A DNA stretch of 27,657 bases from JBHEPS01 sp046261635 (lineage in GTDB: Bacteria; Acidobacteriota; Thermoanaerobaculia; Gp7-AA8). Location of the stretch: the NCBI GenBank assembly GCA_046261635.1, contig JBHEOL010000266.1, positions 1-27,657 on the forward strand, given 5' to 3'. Positions 14,416-21,607 of this stretch are shown one piece after another. Both the position numbers and the translations under genes were made by a program. Every line of letters starts with the position of its first letter. Position 1 is the stretch's first letter. The notes below the pieces were generated by a model. That model did no database searches. It was not told the DNA's origin and saw nothing but the letters and a program-made list of their open reading frames with translations.

Positions 14416-14583
14416 ATGCAACAGATCGCACACGCCGTCAAAGCCAAAGTCGAAGGGTTCCCCGTTTTCCTCAGCCTTCCCTTCCTGCTGGGGATCAACA
14501 CCCTGGCCCTTCTGGCGCTCGACGCCAACCACGCCATTCCTGGCTGGGTCAAGTCGGCCGCCAGCCTTTTTCTCCTCTTCTGA
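14416..14583 (+). CDS. 55-residue small membrane protein
   Basis: ATG 14416 follows GGAGGG at a good distance (14405-14410), and the frame runs 55 codons to TGA 14581-14583. The peptide has a basic, amphipathic N-terminus (MQQIAHAVKAKVEG), a long hydrophobic segment (FPVFLSLPFLLGINTLALLAL), a short polar link (DANHAIPGW), and a second hydrophobic end (AASLFLLF). It probably spans the membrane once or twice. I do not recognise a family. It is the first gene after the sigma-54 promoter, and its stop codon touches the Shine-Dalgarno hairpin of the kinase gene. Its position suggests a membrane anchor or sensor peptide for the partner-switching proteins, or a leader peptide used for coupling. Confidence 0.7.
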   Translation: MQQIAHAVKAKVEGFPVFLSLPFLLGINTLALLALDANHAIPGWVKSAASLFLLF

Positions 14584-14596
14584 GGAGGTAGCCTCC
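14584..14596 (+). promoter_or_regulatory. Shine-Dalgarno hairpin at peptide stop / kinase start
   Basis: GGAGG (14584-14588), the core of the ribosome-binding site for the gene starting at 14599, pairs with CCTCC (14592-14596) over a 3-nt loop. The upstream ORF stops at 14581-14583, so a ribosome finishing it would open the stem. This fits translational coupling of the RsbW-like gene to the small membrane peptide. Confidence 0.55.
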
Positions 14597-14598
14597 GA

Positions 14599-15042
14599 AT
14601 GACCCAGACCGCGGAGCGCCAGATGGAGCTCACGCTCCCGATGTTGCCGGACGTCGAGATCGCCGCCGCGAAAGCGGCCGGCAACCTCGGGCGGCAGCTC
14701 GGCATGGACTCCGATGCGATCGATGAGATGGTTCACGCCATCGTCGAGGCCTGCATCAACGCCCGCGAGCATTCCTGTTGCGCCGACCAGCGCATCTATC
14801 TAAGATTCCGCGGAACCGCCGGAAACGACGGGCGACCGCGGATCGAGGTCTGGATCACCGATCATGGACGGGGATTCGATCCCGCGCATGCGCGGGCTCA
14901 CCGTGCGACGTCGCCGGGGCGCCCGCAGAAGCGGGGATGGGGTCTCCAGATCATGGAGGCGCACATGGACGAAGTCGAGATTGACTCGACTCCCAGCGGA
15001 ACGACGATCCGAATGGTCAAATACGGCGGCGGGAAATCATGA
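14599..15042 (+). CDS. RsbW-like serine kinase / anti-sigma regulatory ATPase
   Basis: The 147-residue GHKL ATPase is of the HATPase_c_2 type: N-box EACINAREHS at 50-59, G1-type box DHGRGFD at 88-94 and G2-type box KRGWGLQIM at 111-119. RsbW/SpoIIAB proteins bind a target (classically a sigma factor) and phosphorylate a STAS antagonist on Ser or Thr. The STAS partner follows directly, overlapping as ATGA (15039-15042). No sigma factor is encoded near it, so the target could be another regulator. It is in the predicted sigma-54 operon. Confidence 0.88.
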   Translation: MTQTAERQMELTLPMLPDVEIAAAKAAGNLGRQLGMDSDAIDEMVHAIVEACINAREHSCCADQRIYLRFRGTAGNDGRPRIEVWITDHGRGFDPAHARAHRATSPGRPQKRGWGLQIMEAHMDEVEIDSTPSGTTIRMVKYGGGKS

Positions 15043-15395
15043 TGACGGACGATCTGAAAGTGACAGTCGAGCGCCGTGGCACCAGTGGCGCCATCCTCTA
15101 CACACGCGGCTACATCAACAACGTCGGGGGCGAAGAGATCGCCAACCAGGCGTACGAGCTGATCGACGGCGGGGTCGACACGCTGCTGCTCAACCTTCGC
15201 GAGACCAAGATCGTCAATTCGATCGGGATCTCCATCCTGATCGAAATCATGGAAAAGATGATGGAAAAGGGAGGGCGGCTCGGCTTCTGCTGCCTGACGC
15301 CCGTGATTTCCAAGACCTTCCAGATCATGGGACTCGCACAATACGCCCCGATCTTTACCGACGAAGAAAGCGCGATCCGGGAGTTCGGCCTGTAG
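15039..15395 (+). CDS. STAS-domain anti-sigma factor antagonist (RsbV/SpoIIAA-like)
   Basis: The 118-residue protein is a single STAS domain. The usual phospho-acceptor loop (D-x-S-G-like) is present as IVNSIGISILIEIM, with Ser61 at the expected site. In partner switching the unphosphorylated form binds the kinase and releases its target; the kinase phosphorylates it and a PP2C phosphatase removes the phosphate. Both partners are adjacent here. The start overlaps the kinase stop by 4 bp; ATG 15042 is a second possibility. A bulged hairpin (15395-15418: GAATTCGGG with CCCGATTC) follows the stop and may adjust expression of the downstream phosphatase. Confidence 0.87.
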   Translation: MMTDDLKVTVERRGTSGAILYTRGYINNVGGEEIANQAYELIDGGVDTLLLNLRETKIVNSIGISILIEIMEKMMEKGGRLGFCCLTPVISKTFQIMGLAQYAPIFTDEESAIREFGL

Positions 15396-15450
15396 AATTC
15401 GGGCGCCACCCCCGATTCGATCGGTCCGAACGGGCGGTAAGTGACATCCG

Positions 15451-17160
15451 ATGATCCTCGCGCGCAAGTTCTCCGAGTTGGTCGCCGACCTCGAGAAACT
15501 CGACCGTTTTCCCCGTGAATCCGGCTCGATCCGATCCTCCGAGGGGGAAGCGATCCTCGAGGCTTTTCTCCACCACGGCGGCTTCGTCGCCGGGGCGGTC
15601 TGGCTCGCCGAGAGCGAAGGTAGCGGGCTGCGGCTTTCCGCGACCACTCCCGGATTCGAACCGCCGAAGCGGGTCGAATCCGCCATCCCCCCGGAGCCGG
15701 TCGACCGCCAGGCCGATCCCGCCTCTTTCGCCCTGTTCGCCGGGCTCGATCCGATGCCTCACGTTCTCATCCCTCTGTGGCACAACCAGGTGAGGCTCGG
15801 GCTCCTCGCGCTCTGCCGGCAGCAGGACGAGTCCGACGTCGATGACGGGAAAGGGCTCGAGCTGATCCGCGTCGGCGCCCGCTACCTGACCGCGCTGCTC
15901 AGGGCGAGGAGGATGGCTGACGAGGTTCGGGAGGGCGATTTTCAGCTCAAATACCGGTTGTGGGAGCTCGAGTCGCTCTACGACATCGGACTCTCGGTTG
16001 CCTCCACTCTCGACCTCGACGATCTGGCGGAGGAGATCCTGATCCGGACGATCTCTCTGCTCAATGCGCGGCGCGCGGCGCTTTACCTCCGGAAGGGAGG
16101 GAAGTTCGAGTTGTACCGCTCGTTCGGCGAGGTTCGGGCGAAGTTTCTCGAGGAAGAGCTCGACCGCCCGAGCCTCGATTCGCTGATCGAAGGGCGGAAT
16201 CCAATTTCCCTGGTCGAGGGAGCCTCGTGCCTTTTCCCCGGCTGCTCGACCCTGCTCGCGGTCCCGATCATGACCGGGTCGGAGATCGTCGGGGTCGTCG
16301 CGGTGGCCGACCGCGAAACTCGCGATGGTGGGGTGTCTCCCTTCGAGGAGAACGACATTCGCCTTCTCCGTCAGTTCGGAAACCAGGCTGGCATCGCGCT
16401 CGAGAACGCGAGGCTGCATCGCGAAGCCCTCGACAAGCAGCGGATGGAGCGCGAGCTGCAACTGGCAGCGACGATCCAGCGCGACATTCTCCCGCGCCAG
16501 GTTCCCTCGATCGAAGGGATGGATCTGGCCGTGCTGGCGCGACCGGCGCGGCAGCTCGGCGGCGACTACTACACCTTCATCGAGCGCGACGGCGGGCTCT
16601 CGCTCTGCATCGCTGACGTGTCGGGGAAGTCGATTCCCGCCGCGATCCTCGTCTCGGCTCTCCATGCGGCGGTCCACCTGCTCTTCGCGGAGGGTCGAGA
16701 TCTCGGCGAGATTGCGACCGAGCTGAATCGTCACATCCATCGCTGGTCGAGCGACACGAAGTTCGCCACCCTCATTCTCGCCACGATCGATGCCGATCAT
16801 GGCCTGATCCGCTACGTCAACGCCGGTCACAATCCGGGCTACCTGATCCTTCCCGACGGAACGATCGACATCGTTCGGTCTCATGGACTCCCGATCGGCC
16901 TGATGTCCGACAGCCACTACTCCAGCCAGACGCGGAGGCTCCCAAAAGGATCGCTGATGATTCTCTACAGCGACGGCATCACCGAGGCGGAAGACCCGGC
17001 GGGAGAGGAGTATGGCAACGACCGGCTCGAGAAGGTCATCGTGCCGCTCGCCTCTGCTCCCGTGGGCGAGATCCGCGATGCGATCTCGAACGATCTCGAG
17101 AGCTTTGTCGGCGAGGCGCCCCAGTTGGACGACCAGACTCTCGTCCTCATCAGGGTGTGA
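15451..17160 (+). CDS. GAF-GAF-PP2C serine phosphatase (RsbU/SpoIIE-like)
   Basis: The 569-residue protein has two GAF-like sensor regions (about 30-150 and 180-330), a short coiled helix (KQRMERELQLAATIQRDILP) and a C-terminal SpoIIE/PP2C phosphatase. Catalytic motifs are LGGDYY (metal Asp), ADVSGKSIPAAI, VNAGHNPG, YSDGITEA and the terminal DDQT. It should dephosphorylate the STAS protein encoded before it. The QRDILP helix typical of RsbU-like phosphatases is present. No transmembrane segment is seen, so sensing would be cytosolic. ATG 15451 has only weak ribosome-binding sequence, and the gap to the STAS gene is 55 bp. Confidence 0.9.
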   Translation: MILARKFSELVADLEKLDRFPRESGSIRSSEGEAILEAFLHHGGFVAGAVWLAESEGSGLRLSATTPGFEPPKRVESAIPPEPVDRQADPASFALFAGLDPMPHVLIPLWHNQVRLGLLALCRQQDESDVDDGKGLELIRVGARYLTALLRARRMADEVREGDFQLKYRLWELESLYDIGLSVASTLDLDDLAEEILIRTISLLNARRAALYLRKGGKFELYRSFGEVRAKFLEEELDRPSLDSLIEGRNPISLVEGASCLFPGCSTLLAVPIMTGSEIVGVVAVADRETRDGGVSPFEENDIRLLRQFGNQAGIALENARLHREALDKQRMERELQLAATIQRDILPRQVPSIEGMDLAVLARPARQLGGDYYTFIERDGGLSLCIADVSGKSIPAAILVSALHAAVHLLFAEGRDLGEIATELNRHIHRWSSDTKFATLILATIDADHGLIRYVNAGHNPGYLILPDGTIDIVRSHGLPIGLMSDSHYSSQTRRLPKGSLMILYSDGITEAEDPAGEEYGNDRLEKVIVPLASAPVGEIRDAISNDLESFVGEAPQLDDQTLVLIRV

Positions 17161-17181
17161 GGCCTGTCCTCTGCCGGGCGT

Positions 17182-17967
17182 TCAGCGGCCGCGAAACCGA
17201 GGCGGACGCTTTTCGAAAAACGCCGCGATCCCCTCGCGTGAGTCCTCCGTCAGGAACGCCCGCTTCTGAGTCGTCCCCTCGAGCGTGAGCTGCTCATCGA
17301 GCGTGTTCGTGGCGGCCGCGTAAACCGCCTTCTTCAGCTCCCGGAGCGGAAGGGGCGGCCCGGCCGCGATCGAGCTCGCCAGCTTCATCGTCTCCTGCTC
17401 GAGCCGCTCCGGTCCCACGACCCGGTCGACCATCCCGATCTCGAGCGCCTCGGCCGCTTCCACCATCCGTCCGGTCATCATGATCTCGAGCGCTTTCGAG
17501 GTTCCCACCAGGCGCGGGAGCAAACACGTTCCACCCCAGTCGGGATGAAGGCCGATCCGGACGAACGTCTGGCCGAACTTCGCTGCCGTCGATGCCATTC
17601 GGTAATCGCAGGCCAGCGCCAGGTTGCATCCGGCTCCCGCCGCGACACCGTTGACCATCGCAATGACCAGCTGCGGCATCTCGCGAAGCCTCGTGACGAT
17701 GTCCCTTCCCGCCTCGAGCAACTCCGAGAACCCGTCGACGTCTCCTTCGAGCTGGAGCGATCTCATCGCCTTCACGTCGCCACCGGAACAGAACCCGCGG
17801 CCCGCACCGGTCAGAACGACGCAGCGCACGCTCTCGTCGCCGCGGATCCGGTCGAGTGCCTCGACCAGGTTCCTCCGCATCTCTCCCGCGAATGCGTTCA
17901 GCGCTTCGGGGCGGTTGAGCGTCACTCTCGCCACACCGCTCCCGTTCTCCACCAGAATGTCGGGCAT
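17182..17967 (-). CDS. Enoyl-CoA hydratase/isomerase, PaaG-like
   Basis: The 261-residue crotonase-fold protein has the oxyanion-hole segments GRGFCSGGD (56-64) and NGVAAGAGCNLALA (106-119), and GLHPDWGGT (139-147), in which an Asp (about 143) sits where hydratases often have the second Glu. This last feature resembles the PaaG isomerase subgroup, so isomerisation of a CoA ester is as likely as hydration. ATG 17967 has AGGAAGGAGAG just upstream. The two convergent genes are separated by only about 21 bp, with no obvious intrinsic terminator. No other fatty-acid or phenylacetate genes are in the window to indicate a substrate. Confidence 0.88.
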   Translation of the reverse strand: MPDILVENGSGVARVTLNRPEALNAFAGEMRRNLVEALDRIRGDESVRCVVLTGAGRGFCSGGDVKAMRSLQLEGDVDGFSELLEAGRDIVTRLREMPQLVIAMVNGVAAGAGCNLALACDYRMASTAAKFGQTFVRIGLHPDWGGTCLLPRLVGTSKALEIMMTGRMVEAAEALEIGMVDRVVGPERLEQETMKLASSIAAGPPLPLRELKKAVYAAATNTLDEQLTLEGTTQKRAFLTEDSREGIAAFFEKRPPRFRGR

Positions 17968-18041
17968 CGTCTCTCCTTCCTCGGAACGCACGGATGGTAG
18001 CCGCCTTCCGGGTCGAGAAAAAGAGGAGGGGAGTGAAAAAG

Positions 18042-18067
18042 AAAAAAGGCGGCCTCGCGGCCGCCTT
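18042..18067 (-). terminator. Intrinsic terminator of small basic membrane protein
   Basis: A 9-bp stem (AAGGCGGCC 18046-18054 with 18059-18067), a TCGC tetraloop, then on the minus strand a T-run (TTTTTTCTTTTT). It lies about 22 bp downstream of the 86-residue gene and before the hydratase. Confidence 0.9.
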
Positions 18068-18089
18068 CAGGACTCCTGATTCAGGCTTC

Positions 18090-18350
18090 TCACCGTTTCA
18101 TCGCTTTGCCGATGAGCGCGGTGCCGACCGCCAGCGTTGCGATGCCGGCAGCGAGCCAGGCTTTGTGCTGTTTTGCGTTCCTCGTTCCGCGCCGGACCTG
18201 GACCCCGCTCTTGCGCGTGACCTTGCCCGCCTTCTGATCGAACCTGCGCGTGAATCGCTTTCCTGCCGGGGTGGCGAGGGCCTGGCTGCCTCCCCAGACC
18301 GCGGCCACCGAAGCGAGCCGTCCCGCCATCATTCGCGTGTCCCATTTCAT
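18090..18350 (-). CDS. Small basic membrane protein, unknown
   Basis: The 86-residue product has an N-terminal hydrophobic stretch (MAGRLASVAAVWGGSQALA), a very basic middle (KRFTRRFDQKAGKVTRKSGVQVRRGTRNAKQHK), and a C-terminal transmembrane segment (AWLAAGIATLAVGTALIG). I do not recognise the family. ATG 18350 has AGGAGG 11 nt upstream. It has its own strong terminator and is divergent from the PAS-AAA regulator; the intervening 270 bp hold a CRP-type box. Its basic middle could contact nucleic acid or phospholipid head groups, but that is speculation. Confidence 0.7.
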   Translation of the reverse strand: MKWDTRMMAGRLASVAAVWGGSQALATPAGKRFTRRFDQKAGKVTRKSGVQVRRGTRNAKQHKAWLAAGIATLAVGTALIGKAMKR

Positions 18351-18461
18351 GGCTTTCGTCGCCTCCTGTCGGAGTCGGATGGTGCAACCTGACTGCCAGA
18401 CGGGCCCATCAGCCTCTTTCCTCCAGCTGAGTACGCTTGATCGGGCCATGAGCCGAAACTC

Positions 18462-18474
18462 GTGGACAGTCCAC
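18462..18474. promoter_or_regulatory. 13-bp perfect dyad
   Basis: GTGGAC-A-GTCCAC is a perfect odd-centred palindrome in the divergent region between the small basic protein and the PAS-AAA regulator. It could be a dimeric regulator operator. No specific protein can be named. Confidence 0.35.
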
Positions 18475-18557
18475 CACAGGCCGACCGGACTTCCCGTAAG
18501 CTCCACGCCGCCCGCTCCTTGCGCCGAGCCGTGCCATCGGCGCGACCGCTCGCGTCG

Positions 18558-18573
18558 CGTGACATTTCTCACA
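18558..18573. promoter_or_regulatory. CRP-type binding site
   Basis: CGTGACATTTCTCACA matches the Crp consensus TGTGA-N6-TCACA in all but one of ten conserved positions (C for T first). It lies about 48 bp before ATG 18621 of the PAS-AAA regulator. The Crp/Fnr protein encoded at 25078-25797 has the SRETV-R recognition helix that reads such a box. Confidence 0.6.
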
Positions 18574-18620
18574 GCGCCCTGTACGAGCTCGCACAGGATC
18601 GAAGTGTTTCAGAGGCCATC

Positions 18621-19943
18621 ATGCCCACTGCGATGGTCTCCGAGGCGGTTTCCGAGATTCGGCTTTCCACGTCCGCTCTCCAGGCGGCGGGTGCAGTCTT
18701 CGGCGCACTCAGCCGCACGGTCATCTGTCTCGACTCTTCGTTCCACATCACCTTCGCATCGTCGGCGCTCGACGCCGTTCTCGGCGCCGGGTCAGCCGAG
18801 CGTGCGGTCGGTCTGGACATCAGTGAAGTTCTCGGTCCGGGATTCTTCGAGCCTGGAGGTCCGCTTCGAGCAGCTCTCGAAGCCGGCGAGAAGCGCGAAC
18901 GATGGCGATTGGTCGTCCGCTGTCCCGACGGAAGCGGGCGCGCGGTCTCGATCAGCGCATCTCCGATGACCGGAGCGGAACCCCAGTACGTCGTTCTCCT
19001 CCAGCCTGTCGACGAGTCGAGCGGCGCGCCGATCTCGTTTTCGGGTCTGGTGGCGCGTAGCCGGCAGATGGCTCAGATCTTCGATCTGATTCAGAGCCTG
19101 AGGACGAACGAGGCTCCGGTTCTCATCAGCGGAGAAGAGGGAACGGGAAAACGGCTCATCGCCCGCGCCATTCACGATCATTCGCCCCGGCGCAACGCTG
19201 TTTTCGTTCCGGTTTCGTGCGGATCGATCCCCGCGCAGCTGATCGGCTCCGAGCTGTTCGGGAACCTTCCTGAAGAGACCGGCCGTGGTGGCCGGGTCGA
19301 AGAGGCGAAAGCGGGAACACTCTTCCTGCAGGACGTGGAGAGACTTCCCCTCGAAGCCCAAACCCGCCTTTTGCGCCTCATCGAGAATCTGCCGGTCGGC
19401 CTCGAGCCGACGGACGCTTCCTCCGCGAGAGTCATCGCCTCGTCGACTGCCGATCTGCGAAAGAGCGTGCAGGAGGGGCGGTTTCGCGAAGATCTTTACT
19501 ACCGGCTGCGATTCGTGCCGATCGAGGTTCCTCCGCTGCGCAGCCGGCGCGAGGACGTTGAGATTCTCTGCCGTATTTATCTGGCCCGCGCCAATGGCCA
19601 TCAGGGACGGGAGCTGCGGCTCTCGCCGGATGCCGTCCGGGCCATTCTCCGCTATGACTGGCCGGGCAATGCGCCGGAGCTGGAGGCCGCGATCGAGTAT
19701 GCGGCCGCGGTCTGCCGATCGGCCATCATCGTCCCCGAAGACCTTCCCGATGTCGTGCAGAGGCGCGTTCCGGTTTCGATCGAAGCGAGTGCGATCTCAA
19801 TCGGAGCAGGCGATGCGGCCGAAGGGCTCCGCGTCCGGAATGCGCTCGAAGCGGCGCGCTGGAGGCGGGAAGAAGCCGCGCGGATGCTGGGGATCTCCCG
19901 GACCACGTTGTGGCGGAAGATGCGCGAACACGGCCTGCTCTGA
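18621..19943 (+). CDS. PAS-AAA+-Fis regulator lacking the sigma-54 contact loop
   Basis: The 440-residue protein has an N-terminal PAS-like sensor (about 20-135), an NtrC-type AAA+ domain (about 142-365), and a C-terminal Fis HTH (REEAARMLGISRTTLWRKMREHGL). Walker A is GEEGTGKR (171-178). The GAFTGA motif expected after SELFG is replaced by an unrelated GNLPEETGRGGR (214-225), Walker B reads TLFLQDVE (233-240), so the Asp-Glu pair is changed, and sensor I has SST in place of an Asn. The arginine-finger segment FREDLYYRLRFVP remains. It probably cannot remodel sigma-54 and may act on the housekeeping polymerase or as a DNA-binding repressor, as for TyrR-like relatives. ATG 18621 follows AGAGG by 5 nt. 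The reading frame upstream is non-conserved. Confidence 0.88.
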   Translation: MPTAMVSEAVSEIRLSTSALQAAGAVFGALSRTVICLDSSFHITFASSALDAVLGAGSAERAVGLDISEVLGPGFFEPGGPLRAALEAGEKRERWRLVVRCPDGSGRAVSISASPMTGAEPQYVVLLQPVDESSGAPISFSGLVARSRQMAQIFDLIQSLRTNEAPVLISGEEGTGKRLIARAIHDHSPRRNAVFVPVSCGSIPAQLIGSELFGNLPEETGRGGRVEEAKAGTLFLQDVERLPLEAQTRLLRLIENLPVGLEPTDASSARVIASSTADLRKSVQEGRFREDLYYRLRFVPIEVPPLRSRREDVEILCRIYLARANGHQGRELRLSPDAVRAILRYDWPGNAPELEAAIEYAAAVCRSAIIVPEDLPDVVQRRVPVSIEASAISIGAGDAAEGLRVRNALEAARWRREEAARMLGISRTTLWRKMREHGLL

Positions 19944-19964
19944 GCCGGCGCCCGCTTCCTCCGG

Positions 19965-20207
19965 TCAGCGGTAGGCGATGACCACGAAGACCAGGCAGGA
20001 GACGATGAGGCTGACGACCACCGCCGCCAGGAGCACCCCCGACCGGGCCGTGAACATCAGCTCCCCTTTGTCGTCCTCTTTCTGAAGGCTCCTCCAGAAC
20101 GCATACAGCAACGTTCCGGAGACCCCGAATGCCAGGAGCCCGATCACGGCGACGCCAATCATCATCCGGGTGAACTCCGCCTGCTCGAGTGCCGTGATTT
20201 CCAACAT
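19965..20207 (-). CDS. Small two-TM membrane protein
   Basis: The 80-residue product has two clear hydrophobic helices (MMIGVAVIGLLAFGVSGTLLYAF and VLLAAVVVSLIVSCLVFVVIAY) linked by a polar loop (WRSLQKEDDKGELMFTARSG). I do not recognise the family. ATG 20207 lacks a Shine-Dalgarno (the upstream sequence is pyrimidine-rich), and a start at the internal MM pair (two codons after GCGGAGTTCACC) is possible, which would shorten it to about 66 residues. It is convergent with the PAS-AAA regulator (gap 21 bp) and divergent from the DUF4097-like gene. Confidence 0.6.
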   Translation of the reverse strand: MLEITALEQAEFTRMMIGVAVIGLLAFGVSGTLLYAFWRSLQKEDDKGELMFTARSGVLLAAVVVSLIVSCLVFVVIAYR

Positions 20208-20287
20208 GCGGCGGAGGATACCGGATCGGGAGGTGGAAACAAACGCCGGCCCACTTCGTAGGTGAAAGCAGAAAAAGGGGGGAAGCC

Positions 20288-21073
20288 ATGAACAATCGTC
20301 TTTTCCGCATCGGACTGCTTGCGGCGTTACTGGTTCTGGTCGCGATCCCGGCTCTGGCCGAGACGCTCGTCGAGAAGTCGGACCAGACCTACCCGCTCGC
20401 GGGTGGTGCATTCACCCTCGACAATGTGAATGGCGCGGTCGACATCCTCTCGTGGGACCGGCCCCATGTCCGCATCGAGGCCGAAAAGCGGGTTGAGGGG
20501 CGGAGCCGGGATGCGCTGGAGCGCGCCATGGCGCGCCTGGAGATCGACGTCAGCGAGAGCGGAGGAGGGGTTCGAGTCCGCACTCGCTATCCGAACAGCG
20601 GCGACAGCGTAATCGGATGGCTTGCAGGGTCGAAGACCAGTGCGAGCGTCCAATACAGGATCACGGTCCCGAAGCAGGCGAAGGTCATCATCGACACCGT
20701 CAATGCCAGGATCACGGCCGAGGGGGTTGAGGGAGGCTACGAGCTGGAGACGGTGAATGGCCGGATCGACGTTCGCCGGGGCGGCGGTCCGCTCGAGGCG
20801 TCGACCGTGAACGGGAAGATCCGCGCCGAGCTGATCCACACTCGAGGAGCTCTGAAGCTCGAGACGGTGAACGGCAGCATCGAGCTGGACCTGCCGCGCG
20901 AGATCCGCGCGGACGTTCATGTGTCGACCGTAAACGGGCGGATCAAGGCCAATCTCCCGCTCGTGAGCTCGGAGCTCGGGCGCCGGTCGCTGAAGGGGTC
21001 GATCAACGGGGGAGGGGGCGTTCCCATCCGCATCTCCACGGTCAACGGCTCGGTGACGATCGGTCCGAGCTGA
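20288..21073 (+). CDS. Exported DUF4097-like repeat protein
   Basis: The 261-residue protein has a signal peptide (MNNRLFRIGLLAALLVLVAIPALA) and then a regular beta repeat. From about residue 45 a VN(G/A) motif recurs at positions near 47, 138, 156, 174, 194, 215 and 252, in the form TVNGxIxxE with an 18-21 residue period. This is the DUF4097/adhesin-like fold, seen as a parallel beta helix in related proteins. It is probably periplasmic or surface exposed; the partner is unknown. ATG 20288 has GGGGGG within AAAAAGGGGGGAAGCC upstream. It is divergent from the two-TM protein. Its 3' end is followed by G/C runs and a 26-bp palindrome. Confidence 0.8.
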   Translation: MNNRLFRIGLLAALLVLVAIPALAETLVEKSDQTYPLAGGAFTLDNVNGAVDILSWDRPHVRIEAEKRVEGRSRDALERAMARLEIDVSESGGGVRVRTRYPNSGDSVIGWLAGSKTSASVQYRITVPKQAKVIIDTVNARITAEGVEGGYELETVNGRIDVRRGGGPLEASTVNGKIRAELIHTRGALKLETVNGSIELDLPREIRADVHVSTVNGRIKANLPLVSSELGRRSLKGSINGGGGVPIRISTVNGSVTIGPS

Positions 21074-21132
21074 CGCGTGAGCATCCCCCGGGGGGGGGCT
21101 TTCACCCGGGGTGAGTCTGCCGTATTCTTCCC

Positions 21133-21158
21133 AGCGCCCGCGGCATGCCGCGGGCGCT
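21133..21158. promoter_or_regulatory. 26-bp perfect palindrome before the zincin gene
   Basis: The sequence from 21133 to 21158 is a perfect palindrome centred on GCATGC, with arms of AGCGCCCGCGGCA. It ends 8 bp before ATG 21167. It could be a terminator for the DUF4097-like gene, although the following CATTTCTC is a poor T-tract, or an RNA stem that controls access to the zincin start. Confidence 0.55.
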
Positions 21159-21166
21159 CATTTCTC

Positions 21167-21538
21167 ATGGCCCGTCTCGACGTTTCTCCCTCCGAGTTCG
21201 AATCGCTGGTCGCGCGCGCTCTCGACGAGCTGCCGCCCGAATTCGCCGAGCTGCTCGAGAACATCGCGGTCGTAATCGCCGATGAGCCCGACGAGGACGA
21301 TTACGATCTGACCGACACGCCTCACGAGCATGAGCTTCTCGGTATTTTTCGAGGTGTGGCCCGAACCGATCTTTCGTGGACGCAGCTGCCTTCGCTTCCC
21401 AATCAGATCGTGATCTTCCGCCGGCCCATCCTCCGAGTTGTGCGCTCCCGTGCGGAAGTCGTCGCCGAGGTTCAGGAGACCGTCATTCACGAGCTCGGAC
21501 ACTTCTTCGGCCTCAGCGACGAGGAAATGCCCTACTGA
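21167..21538 (+). CDS. Zincin-like metallopeptidase family protein
   Basis: The 123-residue protein has the zinc motif HELGH at 108-112 followed by FFGLSDEEM, giving HExxHxxGxxDEE, the arrangement of the small metallopeptidase family (DUF1025) in which Asp or Glu follows. The N-terminal half (LPPEFAELLENIAVVIADEP) and LLGIFRG also match that family. Length is typical. Peptidase activity of the family is inferred, not demonstrated. ATG 21167 gives the expected N-terminus but has no Shine-Dalgarno, and sits just downstream of a 26-bp palindrome. It is convergent with the transporter gene (gap about 70 bp). Confidence 0.85.
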   Translation: MARLDVSPSEFESLVARALDELPPEFAELLENIAVVIADEPDEDDYDLTDTPHEHELLGIFRGVARTDLSWTQLPSLPNQIVIFRRPILRVVRSRAEVVAEVQETVIHELGHFFGLSDEEMPY

Positions 21539-21607
21539 GCGGCGGAGACTTCATCCCCCGTCCGGCGCTCCGAGGAAGAACCACGCAAGGCCTGGAACCC
21601 CAGCCCC

